NCBI RefSeq assembly: GCF_003590855.1
Contig: NZ_QYUP01000094.1
Location: 1 to 49,415 of the forward strand
Length of the DNA stretch: 49,415 bases
Source: Massilia cavernae
GTDB lineage: Bacteria; Pseudomonadota; Gammaproteobacteria; Burkholderiales; Burkholderiaceae_D
Direction: 5' to 3'
Positions 36,674 through 46,821 of this stretch are shown here, one piece after another. The notes beneath the pieces were generated by a model. That model saw only the letters and a list, made by a program, of their open reading frames with translations, did not search any database and was not told where the DNA came from. The translations under genes were made by a program, and so were the position numbers. The stretch's first letter is position 1, and every line of letters starts with the position of its first letter.

Positions 36674-37440
36674 GTCGAGCGTCAGCTCGCCCCCGGGTCA
36701 GCACGGCGGGACGCGGCAAGCTTTACACAGGCGGTGGGGGTCCCGCACCAGGCCGCTCGGCGCAGCAGGTCTTTCGGCGCTGGCCGCTACCTTCCGCGCG
36801 TGGTGCACGACGGGTCGTACATCCTGGACGACTGCACCGCCGCGCATAGATTGCATACGGCACGCTGATCGGCCCGGCTCAGCAGCCCCGCGAGGCGTTC
36901 GGCCCAGGCTAGGTCTTGCCGCTGCTGCCGGGCCGTGGATGAACAATGGGCGCTGCCCGATTCATGGCAGCGCCCAGCTAGGTCCAGCACTCCGGTAGTT
37001 GACCACGACTGTCGCGCATTCTGCATTGACATCAGCCGCGCGAGATGTGCATCGCCGCCACCGCATGCGCGCCTGGATTTCGTTGCTGTAGCTTTACGAG
37101 CCGTGAACCGGCGCACGGGCCCGCGGTAGCCGCCAAGCGTTCACGGTATTCGGCGCCGCAGCACCCTCCGAGGTTCCAGTCAGCTTGTAGGAATATCGGC
37201 GTCGGTGCCGGCTCGCCAGAGTGCGGGTGACGGCCTCGCACGTTTTTCCGCACGCCATGAAGACGATCAGCGGATCGCATCGATGTTCCACGCTCAGCGA
37301 TTCATGTGTGGCCAGTATCCGCGCAGCCCGCACCAGGTCGCGCAAGGAACAGGATTTGGACCGCCATTTCGACCAGGAAATACCGAAACGGCAGGCACTG
37401 TCTCCAGGTAGTGGTTCGTGGCGGCACGTGGATCGAGTGT
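36674..37440 (-). pseudogene. frame-disrupted 5' part of the AAA+ ATPase gene
   Basis: Reading all three minus frames together recovers, in order, LVRAARILATHESLSVEH and CEAVTRTLASR (N-terminal winged-helix-like region), YRERLAATAGPCA, then PLFIHGP and GSSGKT (broken Walker A, about 36935-36955), AERLAGLLS, VPYAIYA, and RPAVLT shortly before GGELTLDMLDLKFDQ. All are the expected landmarks of the ATPase whose C-terminal half is intact. Each step needs one-base insertions or deletions, often in runs of G or C. Boundaries are approximate. Confidence 0.65.
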
Positions 37441-37559
37441 TGGTCGACGGCGACCGGGAGCAACTTTTCCTGCGTTCGGATATCGGGTTCAGCCAGCAGT
37501 TGCAGTTTACGTCATGACAAACTGCCCAGTGCACGTTCAGTACGACAAGAAGAATCGGC

Positions 37560-38100
37560 AAGCGTTCGGCGGGTGGCGACGGCGTAGGGCGAGCTTTCGA
37601 CTGACTCCGTGGGCTGTGTCGTCTCCGGCCGCTGCGCACGCCCATATGCACTAATATGTACGCTGCACAATCATTGTGCGGAGGTTGGACAGACGAGTTG
37701 GGCGCAACGGGCGCTTGCAGTGGCTGAGCGAGCAATGCCAGCACCCGCGCGTCGGTGGGCTAGCACTCGTACTTAAATTGGCTGCGGCGTGCCCAGGTAT
37801 GCGCCGACCATGGCCCATCAACTTCAACGTCGCTGCACCCATCGTGCGAAAAACGTACAATGGCATCAGGGCGAACTTTCCAACTGCCATCCCGTCCACG
37901 ATGCAAAAAATCGCGCCTTCCTCCGGACGGCGAGAATCGCTGAGATGACGACGCGAGCGTTGCGCCGGTCGCGAAACAAAGCCAGTTGGGAATGCAGCAT
38001 GCTACACGAAACGTCAACCGTCGTGCAAGCAACCAAGCATGACGACAGAGAGCCACGAGGCTCACACTGCGTTGCGTCGTACAATGACAAGATAGCGGCG
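37560..38100 (-). pseudogene. frame-disrupted prepilin peptidase TadV/CpaA
   Basis: Pieces of an A24-family aspartic peptidase appear in collinear order across frames. CIPNWLCFATGATLA (about 37955-38010) matches the R-R-I-P-N-W-L membrane motif, ALMPLYVFRTMGA and KLMG followed by GRRIPG (about 37790-37880) match PLYxxRxMGAGDVKLMAMVGAYLG, the catalytic GxGD site, and then VLALLAQPLQAPVAP. Correcting single bases restores GAGDVKLMAMVGAYLG. TadV cleaves Flp and TadE leaders, and it lies directly after flp as expected. Boundaries are approximate. Confidence 0.65.
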
Positions 38101-38179
38101 CATGGGCGACTCGTGATTGGAATTGCACCGCCCCGGCTATGGGAGCGGGCGAGTATTTTTTATTTACGGCGTGCCTGTT

Positions 38180-38341
38180 CCAAGCTCGGTCCCAAATCGC
38201 GAGTGACACTATTTCCAGCTACGTCTCCACGATGTCGAAGGAGCGATAATAACTACAGCGATCAGCGCTGCGAATCAGGCCGATATTCAATTGCCGTCTA
38301 CGCACTCTTCTTCCTGCATAAAGCTCTGATGGAATTTTCAT
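38180..38341 (-). pseudogene. frame-disrupted Flp pilin (second copy)
   Basis: An ATG at 38341 follows AAGGGGA with a 5-base spacer. Read with single-base corrections the gene gives FIRAFMQEEEG then TAIEYGLIAALIAVVIIA and DIVG-KL-TVFTAI, the complete Flp major-pilin pattern (G/T-A-I-E-Y-G cleavage-site region and one hydrophobic helix). At least eight indels are needed in about 120 bases. Flp forms the pilus fibre after TadV cleavage. The protein would be about 55 residues. Confidence 0.7.
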
Positions 38342-38401
38342 GATGGTCCCCTTCAGGTTCTAGGTAGCGATAAGGTGTGTGCTCAATGTTCAGCGCGTGC
38401 G

Positions 38402-38567
38402 TTGCATCTATCGATCCGGCTCCTACATCAATGCGATATTGACGCCGAGGACGCAGATGACGGCAAGAGAGACCAGCGAGGGCGTACTTCAATAAGATGC
38501 GAACCCCGATTTCTACCTTCGAGGAAATCGTCACGAAACGCTGGGCGTAGTTGTTCGAGAAGTACAT
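38402..38567 (-). pseudogene. frame-disrupted Flp pilin (first copy)
   Basis: An ATG at 38567 has GGAAGG 6-8 bases upstream and begins MYFSNNYAQRFV. Reading across frames gives FLED, then IEYAL-AGL-L and AVICVLGVNIAL, matching the Flp signature and its helix. It lies 226 bases upstream of the second Flp-like gene. The match is weaker than for the second copy, but the clean ribosome-binding site and position support it. Confidence 0.58.
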
Positions 38568-38869
38568 GGCTTACCTTCCACTTCTGCTGGCTCTTCGTTC
38601 GGTATTTCCTGCTCCGGATCAATACACCGCGCTGATGTCTTAATGTCATGCCCTTGCTTACCAACAACCGATCGCACCAAACGACCCTTTATGGCGGAGA
38701 CATTTGTCTGTTTTTTTGGTTGCCAGGCCGGACAACTCACGTCGCGCGATCGCACGAAGTTTTGCAGCGAGTCGCAAAGGTTCGCAAACTGGGCGCGAAG
38801 AAGAGGCGGACCGGAGCGTCGCGCGGAGATGGTTCCATCAGCAGGTCGCCAGAGGTGCGGTGTTCACCG
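38568..38869. other. leader region between response regulator and flp
   Basis: Roughly 300 bases of lower GC with no supported gene. It probably holds the promoter of the Tad operon on the minus strand. Because this stretch lies in the indel-rich block, promoter hexamers cannot be judged reliably. Confidence 0.4.
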
Positions 38870-39569
38870 CGAAGACGTCAGTTCGAGCCGGTTGTTTACT
38901 TCCAGCCTTCTTGTCAGATCGAGACCAGTAGTTTGCGCAACGTTGTGCTCCGAGCAGGAAACGGCTTGCGCGAGCGCCCCTTGTTCGTCATCCGTTGCCC
39001 TCGATGATCGCGCGACGATCTGGCGATTCCCTCATGGTGAGCCCATGCGAGTTTCGGCGTGGGGATCCGGCTTGGGAATGCGCGTGGCTGGCATGAAGGC
39101 GCCGAAAGAACGGCATCATTTCATGGTCGACCCCACAGGGGGGGCCTTATTTTCGGCCCCTTGGTCGAACTTTCTCGATGGGGCCCCGCCGCCAAATTAC
39201 CCACTTCGGCCGGCGCGTCCTTGCGCAACACGCCGCGCGCGCCGAGCCAGCCACCGCGCGGTCCAGCAGCGCCTCGTCGCGCGCTCCGACTGACAAATAC
39301 AGGGCGCGATGCGCCGTGACCAGCAGGCTGGGAAGGAAGTCGATCGAGCGATTGCGCCGTTAATGTCACAGGAGTCCGAGCAGGATCACCGTCGGCGACC
39401 AGTGTGCAGGCGGCAGCAGCGCATTCCTCGCGGATTGGATGACGCTCGCCGCCACCTTCATGCCGTACGCTTCGCTCTCTATCAGCCGTTCCCAATCCCA
39501 CAGGCATAGTCTGTGGTCCGTCCAGACCAGCATGACTCCTGATAGGAGCTTTCCTGGCCGGGATTCCAT
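38870..39569 (-). pseudogene. frame-disrupted LuxR-type response regulator
   Basis: In order across frames: VMLV and DHRLCLW (receiver start), ERLIESEAYGMKVAASV, VILLGLL (phospho-Asp strand, expected LLDL), DFLPSLLVTAH, EALLDRAV, ARGVLRKDAPAEV (conserved Lys), FGAF, then a LuxR helix-turn-helix with IVRAIIEGN, TNKALAQ-like, SEHNVAQ/LVSI and KLEVNNRLEL, ending near 38870. A start at the ATG at 39569 follows directly after the kinase end. It would be a about 230-residue partner of the kinase upstream, likely controlling the Tad operon. Confidence 0.65.
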
Positions 39570-41258
39570 GGTGGCCGCACCGTATACCGGAAATGTCGAC
39601 ATGGACCCGGATGGCCCGCCTTCGCTCGCTGGCCGACGTAAGGCGTAAGCCACCCAATGCCACGGCCCGTTCCCGAAATCGAACGCGGAACGAAAGGGGG
39701 CAGCGGGGCCCGGACGACATTCGTTTTCAATGCGGATGTGCAGCCAAGCCGTGGGTCCGGCGCAAATTTCGACCGCACCGCGCGTAGCCAAGCGTCTGGC
39801 GCGCCCTGTGATATTGCTGACGCCTTCACTGACAATCTGGAATACCTCGGCGCCGAGGCGGTCGTGGATGCCGGCCGTCTCATGTCCGCTGAGGGCGATG
39901 TCGAGGTTATAGAACTCCTTCATGTGGGACGCATGAGCGCGCAGCGCGGACGGGAATGCAGGCTCGTCGTTTTTGGCGCGCGCGAGGTTGCCGGCCAGCT
40001 CGCGCAATTCGGCAATGTAGGCGTCGGCCATGTCCGCCACCTGGCGCAGGTCGGGCGCTATCGGGTTGGCGTCGCCGGCCTTGCTCAGCAGCGCCCGCAA
40101 TACGTGCGACATGCCGATGTATGGCTGGACGGTCGTGTCGTGCAGGTCGAGCGACATCTTCACGCGCTCGCGGCGCGCCGCGTCCGACGCCATGCGGTCA
40201 AGCAATTCGATGTTCTCGATCACGGGGACGGCTTGTGCCACCACCTGCGCCAGGAAGCGCACGTCGCCCTTGTCCAGGGTGGCTTGCGGGGCAACGACGA
40301 AAATGCGGCCTTCGCCGTTTCGTAGCGGAAGGGGCACGCAGATGAACGAGCGCCCCCCGAGGATGTCGGCAAGGCTGTTGCCGATGGCTACCGGGGCCTT
40401 ATGCCATCCGGGCCGCGTGGCGTCGTTGACGAGAAATGCTCCGGGCCACGGCACGAAGGGCAGGAGCGATGCGCGGAATAGCGCGCTGCAGGTCGGCGGC
40501 GCCGCGACCAGCGGCGCTGCAGCTTCACTGTCCAGCACGCAGGGGCGGAGGGGGGCGCCGCTGGCGTTGGAGTCGGCCTTGCGCAAGATCCAGGGACAGG
40601 CGGGGTTTTCCCGCGTCAGGGAAAAACACGAGGTGGCGCCAAAGAATACCCGGATCTGTTCCAGCACGGACACAATTGTGTCCTCCACGCCAAAGCGCGG
40701 ATTCGACAAGCGGCTGACGTCGCGCAGCAAGGCGATGCGGCGCTTCTGCTTGATCGATGCCTGCGCCCAGTGCGACACCATATAGCCTAGTCCCAGCAGG
40801 AATGTGGCGCGCAGCAGCATGCGCGCCAGTTCCGTCTGGTCGGCCGCCTGCGTGGCGGCGAGGCAATACAGTACCGCGCATGCCAGCGTCACCCGCGCAC
40901 CCTCGTCGTAACCCCAACGGAATGCCGCGGTCGATATTGCAAAGAAGAAAAGGTAGAAGAATCCGGTCTGCGGTCCCGCAATAACTAATACCAGGCTGAA
41001 CCAGAACACGTCCAGCCAGTGCACCAGTTTGGAGTCGCCCAATTCGCCGCCTAGTCGCACGGAAATATAGATAACGGCGCTGTGCGCAGTGTATGCGTAA
41101 AACGCCAGTAAAGTAAACGGATGGGGATCGCCGATGCCATTGGGATCGATAATCATCGCCAATATGGTCGCGACGGCAAGTACTATGCGCATCGTTGCGA
41201 TCGGTGCGGTTTCGTCGACGTCGTCGAGCGACGCGTCGAGCCGGGTGTTGTTTATCAC
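39366..41258 (-). CDS. sensor histidine kinase (HisKA_3 type), 3' end frame-disrupted
   Basis: Membrane sensor kinase. The N-terminus has about six membrane segments (22-165), then a GAF-like region (185-350), and the HisKA_3 phosphoacceptor His373 in SLDLHDTTVQPYIG. The HATPase domain starts at EVFQIVSEGVSNI (471-483), after which frames shift at about 39805; IENEC and PFR-like pieces continue to the true end near 39590. The open frame beyond it reads into the response regulator by chance. The start is GTG at 41258 with GGGGG upstream. It is divergent from accD and next to a matching regulator. Confidence 0.82.
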   Translation of the reverse strand: MINNTRLDASLDDVDETAPIATMRIVLAVATILAMIIDPNGIGDPHPFTLLAFYAYTAHSAVIYISVRLGGELGDSKLVHWLDVFWFSLVLVIAGPQTGFFYLFFFAISTAAFRWGYDEGARVTLACAVLYCLAATQAADQTELARMLLRATFLLGLGYMVSHWAQASIKQKRRIALLRDVSRLSNPRFGVEDTIVSVLEQIRVFFGATSCFSLTRENPACPWILRKADSNASGAPLRPCVLDSEAAAPLVAAPPTCSALFRASLLPFVPWPGAFLVNDATRPGWHKAPVAIGNSLADILGGRSFICVPLPLRNGEGRIFVVAPQATLDKGDVRFLAQVVAQAVPVIENIELLDRMASDAARRERVKMSLDLHDTTVQPYIGMSHVLRALLSKAGDANPIAPDLRQVADMADAYIAELRELAGNLARAKNDEPAFPSALRAHASHMKEFYNLDIALSGHETAGIHDRLGAEVFQIVSEGVSNITGRARRLATRGAVEICAGPTAWLHIRIENECRPGPAAPFRSAFDFGNGPWHWVAYALRRPASEGGPSGSMSTFPVYGAATMESRPGKLLSGVMLVWTDHRLCLWDWERLIESEAYGMKVAASVIQSARNALLPPAHWSPTVILLGLL

Positions 41259-41584
41259 ATGGCCCCCTATGCCAGCGACAGGCGCATGTCATTATGTGCC
41301 TGCTTTAATTACTAATTTCTTATTAGAAAATATACTCTCGAACTCTTACTCAGGTCAATTCTTTTAAACAATGCTGCGAGTAAATATACCTTTGTTTCGA
41401 AAAGTGTACGTACGAACGCACGGGCGAAATTGAACAACCTGTAAAATAATTCAGCGACGCTAAGGCGATGTAAATGCGTGTATTTGTCGCCGTGGGAAAT
41501 GATGGCAAATTCACACGATTCGACATTCGAAGCGCGAACGGCTACACTACCGACCACTGAAGATCGCTGTACGAAGGAGAACTC
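41259..41584. other. AT-rich divergent intergenic region between kinase and accD
   Basis: A 326-base interval, clearly lower in GC than its surroundings. It contains the accD promoter candidate (41520-41548). An 81-codon open frame on the minus strand (41312-41557) has no start signal or family match and is not called. This interval is the right-hand edge of the Tad insertion. Confidence 0.5.
41520..41548 (+). promoter_or_regulatory. accD promoter
   Basis: TCGACA (41520-41525, 5/6) and TACACT (41543-41548, 4/6) with a 17-base spacer, ending 37 bases before the accD ATG. A promoter of its own explains how accD stays expressed although separated from the trp operon. Confidence 0.6.
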
Positions 41585-42457
41585 ATGAGTTGGTTAGAAA
41601 AACTGCTGCCCCCGCGGATCCAGCGCTCCGATGCCGCTGCGCGTAAGACCATGCCGGAAGGCCTCTGGGTAAAGTGTCCGTCGTGCGAAGCGGTTCTCTA
41701 CCGCACCGATCTGGAGTCGAACCTGCATGTTTGCCCGAAGTGCAGCCACCACATGCGCATCCGCGCGCGCGATCGCCTCGATGCGCTGCTGGACGAAGGC
41801 GGACGTTATGAAATCGGCCAGGAAACCCTGCCGGTCGATACCCTGAAGTTCAAAGACAGCAAGAAATACCCTGACCGCCTGAAAGCGGCGATGGACGCCA
41901 CTGGCGAAACCGACGCGCTGATCGTCATGGGCGGCGCCGTCATGAGCCTGCCTGTGGTCGTGGCCTGCTTCGAATTCGAATTCATGGGCGGCTCGATGGG
42001 CTCCGTGGTCGGCGAGCGCTTCGTGCGCGGCGCCCAGGTCGCGCTGGAGCAGAAGGTGCCGTTCATCTGCATCACCGCCACCGGCGGCGCGCGCATGCAG
42101 GAAGGCCTGCTGTCGCTGATGCAAATGGCGAAAACCACCGCCATGCTGACCAAGCTGTCCGAGAAAAAGCTGCCGTTCATTAGCGTGCTGACCGATCCGA
42201 CCATGGGCGGCGTGTCCGCGTCGTTCGCCTTCATGGGCGACGTCGTGATCGCCGAGCCGAAGGCGCTGATCGGCTTCGCCGGCCCGCGCGTGATCGAAAA
42301 CACCGTGCGCGAAAAGCTGCCTGAAGGCTTCCAGCGCGCCGAGTTCCTGGTCACCAAAGGCGCCGTCGACATGATCGTCGACCGCCGCAAGATGCGTGAA
42401 GAAATCGCCCGCCTGCTCGCGCTGCTCCAGAGCCAGGCCGTCGACGTCATCGCGTAA
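41585..42457 (+). CDS. accD: acetyl-CoA carboxylase carboxyltransferase subunit beta
   Basis: Beta subunit (290 residues) of the carboxyltransferase that makes malonyl-CoA. The N-terminal zinc ribbon uses Cys31, Cys34, Cys50 and Cys53 ([17 protein letters not shown]). The crotonase-fold core shows [31 protein letters not shown] and [20 protein letters not shown] lies 7 bases before the ATG. folC follows 65 bases downstream, as in most Burkholderiales. Confidence 0.97.
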   Translation: MSWLEKLLPPRIQRSDAAARKTMPEGLWVKCPSCEAVLYRTDLESNLHVCPKCSHHMRIRARDRLDALLDEGGRYEIGQETLPVDTLKFKDSKKYPDRLKAAMDATGETDALIVMGGAVMSLPVVVACFEFEFMGGSMGSVVGERFVRGAQVALEQKVPFICITATGGARMQEGLLSLMQMAKTTAMLTKLSEKKLPFISVLTDPTMGGVSASFAFMGDVVIAEPKALIGFAGPRVIENTVREKLPEGFQRAEFLVTKGAVDMIVDRRKMREEIARLLALLQSQAVDVIA

Positions 42458-42522
42458 AGCCTCACATCGCCATACCGGCCGCGCGTCCATGCGACGCGCG
42501 CGCCGCCAACGAAGCACATCCC

Positions 42523-43827
42523 ATGCAAAACCTCCCGACCACATTGCCTGCCTGGCTTGCGCTGCTCGAGTCGCGCCACGCCGAAGTCCACATCGACATG
42601 GGGCTAGACCGGGTGAGAACGGTCAAGGAGCGCATGGGCCTGAAGTTCGACTGCCCGGTGATCATGGTGGCCGGCACCAACGGCAAGGGCTCGACCTGCG
42701 CCATGCTCGAAGCGATCCTGCTGCGCGCCGGCTACAAGGTCGGCCTGTACATCAAGCCGCACTTCCTCGACTTTAACGAACGCGCCCGCATTGGCGGCGA
42801 CCTCGCCAGCGACGAGGCGCTGGTGACCAGCTTCAACGCGGTCGAAGCGCGGCGCGAGGACGTATCGCTGACCTATTTCGAATTCACCACGCTGGCCATC
42901 ATGCACCTGCTGGCGAACTCGAACCTCGACGTCGCCATCCTCGAAGTGGGACTGGGCGGGCGCCTCGACGCGGTCAACGTCATCGACGCCGACGTCGCCA
43001 TCGTCACCTCGGTCGACATCGACCACACCGACTACCTTGGCGACACGCGCGAAAAGATCGGCTTCGAAAAGGCCGGCATTTTCCGTCCCGGCAAAGCGGC
43101 GATCTGCAGCGACCCGGTTCCGCCGGAGTCCCTGATCAAGCACGCCGAAGAAATCGGCGCCGACCTGTGGCTGCTGGGCCGCGACTTCAACTACGCGGGC
43201 GACAAGCAGCAGTGGAACTACGGCGGCCGCAGCCAGCGCCGCAATTCGCTGGCCTATCCGAGCCTGCGCGGCGCCAACCAGCTGCTCAACGCCTCGGCCG
43301 CACTGGCTGCGCTGGAAGTGCTGCGCCTCGAACTGCCGGTGGGCGCGCAGGAAGTGCGCACCGGCCTGGTGGTGGTCGAGCTGCCGGGCCGCTTCCAGGT
43401 GCTGCCTGGCCGCCCGACCGTCATCCTCGACGTCGCGCACAATCCGCACGCGGCGTCGGCGCTCGCGTCGAACCTCGGCAACATGGGCTTCCATCCCTTC
43501 ACCTACGCGGTGTTCGGCGTCATGCAGGACAAGGACATCGACGGCGTGATCAAGCCGATGCTGGAACATGTCGACCACTGGTGCGTGGCCGACCTGCCGT
43601 CGCCGCGCTCGGCCTCGTCCGGCGAACTGGCGGAAAAGCTGCAGGCGCTGCGTCCGGCAGACGCGAAAGAGGGCGAGTTTTCCGCCACCGCCTTCCCTGA
43701 TCCGGCACAGGCGTACGCGAATGCGATGAGCCGGGCCGGGGAGAATGATAGAATTGTGGTCTTTGGCTCCTTCTACACCGTCGCAGGCGTGATGGCAGCC
43801 CGAAAATCCTCACTCACTGACAAATAA
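42523..43827 (+). CDS. folC: bifunctional folylpolyglutamate / dihydrofolate synthase
   Basis: Mur-ligase-family enzyme of 434 residues that joins glutamate to dihydropteroate and to folate. The P-loop is VAGTNGKGST, the Mur signature VGLGGRLDAVNVID and SVDIDHTDYLGDT are present, and the C-terminal domain has VILDVAHNPHAA. No strong ribosome-binding site lies upstream. The next gene begins 4 bases after the stop. Confidence 0.96.
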   Translation: MQNLPTTLPAWLALLESRHAEVHIDMGLDRVRTVKERMGLKFDCPVIMVAGTNGKGSTCAMLEAILLRAGYKVGLYIKPHFLDFNERARIGGDLASDEALVTSFNAVEARREDVSLTYFEFTTLAIMHLLANSNLDVAILEVGLGGRLDAVNVIDADVAIVTSVDIDHTDYLGDTREKIGFEKAGIFRPGKAAICSDPVPPESLIKHAEEIGADLWLLGRDFNYAGDKQQWNYGGRSQRRNSLAYPSLRGANQLLNASAALAALEVLRLELPVGAQEVRTGLVVVELPGRFQVLPGRPTVILDVAHNPHAASALASNLGNMGFHPFTYAVFGVMQDKDIDGVIKPMLEHVDHWCVADLPSPRSASSGELAEKLQALRPADAKEGEFSATAFPDPAQAYANAMSRAGENDRIVVFGSFYTVAGVMAARKSSLTDK

Positions 43828-43831
43828 TCGC

Positions 43832-44692
43832 ATGGGCTTGTTCTCGAACTCCAGTAAAAACAAGCAAGAGGCTACTGCGGAAGACAGCGGCCATTTTTAC
43901 AGCGCGGATGATGACGAAGCTGCGGCGCAAGCCAAGTCCAAGCGCGCATCGAACGCAGGCGGCGCCGCACCGCGCCGCGCCCGTTCGAAGGCGGCTTCCG
44001 ACCCCATCCTCCCCGAGAAAAAACGCGCCCGCCGCCGCCTGGTAGGCGCAGTCGCGCTGGCGCTGGGCGTTGCCGTCGGCCTGCCCATGCTGCTCGACTC
44101 GGAACCCAAACCGCTGTCCTCCGGCATTGATATCCGCATCCCGTCCAAGGACAAGCCGGCAGTGCTGGCGGAAGCGCCGGTGCCTGCCGCCGATGCGCTC
44201 GACGCGCGCGAGGAAATCGTCGAGGCGCCGCAGGCTGCCGCAGCGGCCACAAACGACGTCGCGGAAGTCAACGTGGCTGCCGCCAGGCCGGACATGAAAA
44301 TGCTGCCGAAGGAAGAGCCGAAGCCGACCGACCTCAAGATGGTGGAAAAGACCACGCCGAAGCCGGCCGAAAAGGCGCCGCCCAAGGTCGTCAAGGCGGA
44401 ACAGAAGCCGGCCGACGCCGCGCGCGCGATGGCCATCCTCGAAGGCAAACCCGCGGTAGCCTCGGGCGAAAAGTTCGTCGTGCAGGTGGCCTCGCTGGCC
44501 AGCCAGGAAAAGGTCGACGAGCTGCGCGCAAGGCTGCGCGAGGCAGGTATCAGCTCCTTCACGCAAAGGGTAAAGACGAAAGAGGGTGAACTGATCCGCG
44601 TGCGGGTCGGCCCTTCGAGCAAGGACGAGGCCGAAAAGACGCGCGCCAGGCTGGGCAAGCTCGGGCTCGGCGGCAGCGTGGTGCCTGCGTAA
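43832..44692 (+). CDS. SPOR-domain cell-division/peptidoglycan-binding protein
   Basis: Protein of 286 residues with cytosolic N-terminus (1-68), one membrane helix (69-88, VGAVALALGVAVGLPMLL), a charged Lys/Glu/Pro/Ala linker and a C-terminal SPOR domain (about 212-286: KFVVQVASLASQEKVDELRARL, RVRVGPSSKDEAEKTRARL). Such domains bind denuded glycan strands at the septum; DedD has this architecture. It starts 4 bases after folC. Confidence 0.92.
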   Translation: MGLFSNSSKNKQEATAEDSGHFYSADDDEAAAQAKSKRASNAGGAAPRRARSKAASDPILPEKKRARRRLVGAVALALGVAVGLPMLLDSEPKPLSSGIDIRIPSKDKPAVLAEAPVPAADALDAREEIVEAPQAAAAATNDVAEVNVAAARPDMKMLPKEEPKPTDLKMVEKTTPKPAEKAPPKVVKAEQKPADAARAMAILEGKPAVASGEKFVVQVASLASQEKVDELRARLREAGISSFTQRVKTKEGELIRVRVGPSSKDEAEKTRARLGKLGLGGSVVPA

Positions 44693-44723
44693 TGCCGGTT
44701 GACGGCGAAGGAAGCTGCGCGGC

Positions 44724-45212
44724 GTGACGATTTTCGATTATTTGGTACTGTTCGTATTGGCCGCGTCGGTTGTCATCAGCACCATGCGCGGGCTGGTCAA
44801 GGAAATCCTGTCCCTGGTGAGCTGGGTGACCGCTTTTGTCGTCGCCAACGCCTACGGCGCCTCGCTGGCGGCCATGCTGCCTTCGATGGTCCCCGGCGAG
44901 GCGGTGCGCCTGATGGTAGCCTTCGTCGTCCTCTTCCTCGGCGTCCGGATATTGATGGGCCTGCTTATGCTGGCCGTTGACGCCTTGATCAAGGCCGGCG
45001 GCTTGTCCGTGGCCGACCGCGGCCTGGGCGGACTGTTCGGCCTGGCGCGCGGTATTGTATTTGTGCTTGCGGCCGTCATATTGTGTGGCATGACGGCAAT
45101 CCCACAGCAGGCGTTCTGGAAAGAAGCGCTGCTGAGTCCAATGGCCGAGACCGGCGCGCGCACGGTGAGGCCTTTCCTGCCTGCCGCGCTCGCCGAGCAC
45201 ATTAAGTTTTGA
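44724..45212 (+). CDS. cvpA: CvpA family membrane protein
   Basis: Protein of 162 residues with four hydrophobic segments (about 5-22, 28-50, 62-85, 105-125) and conserved STMRGLVKEILSLVSWV. CvpA is linked to envelope homeostasis and is usually upstream of purF, as here. The start is a GTG at 44724 with GAAGGAAG about 10 bases upstream. Confidence 0.92.
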   Translation: MTIFDYLVLFVLAASVVISTMRGLVKEILSLVSWVTAFVVANAYGASLAAMLPSMVPGEAVRLMVAFVVLFLGVRILMGLLMLAVDALIKAGGLSVADRGLGGLFGLARGIVFVLAAVILCGMTAIPQQAFWKEALLSPMAETGARTVRPFLPAALAEHIKF

Positions 45213-45253
45213 ATATTTTTAAATCAAGCAGTACCAGTCTTTAGGAGCGCACC

Positions 45254-46774
<1,521 letters not shown>

Positions 46775-46780
46775 GCGATA

Positions 46781-46813
46781 AACCCGGCAGCCTTCGTGCT
46801 GCCGGTTTTTTTT
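46781..46813 (+). terminator. Rho-independent terminator after purF
   Basis: Stem ACCCGGCAG / CTGCCGGT around CCTTCGTG followed by eight Ts. It lies only 8 bases before the metZ ATG, so metZ may rely on read-through or a nearby promoter. Confidence 0.85.
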
Positions 46814-46821
46814 GACCCATC

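Noticed and set aside
37094..37744. 216-codon minus-strand open frame in the indel-rich block
   Set aside because: It joins out-of-frame pieces of tadV and the ATPase; only short parts match the expected proteins, so it is not a gene as it stands.
41312..41557. 81-codon open frame upstream of the kinase
   Set aside because: No ribosome-binding site or similarity, and it covers the accD promoter.
23015..41584. Tad block as part of a prophage or integrative element
   Set aside because: No integrase, att-like direct repeats, tRNA or phage genes were found at its edges.
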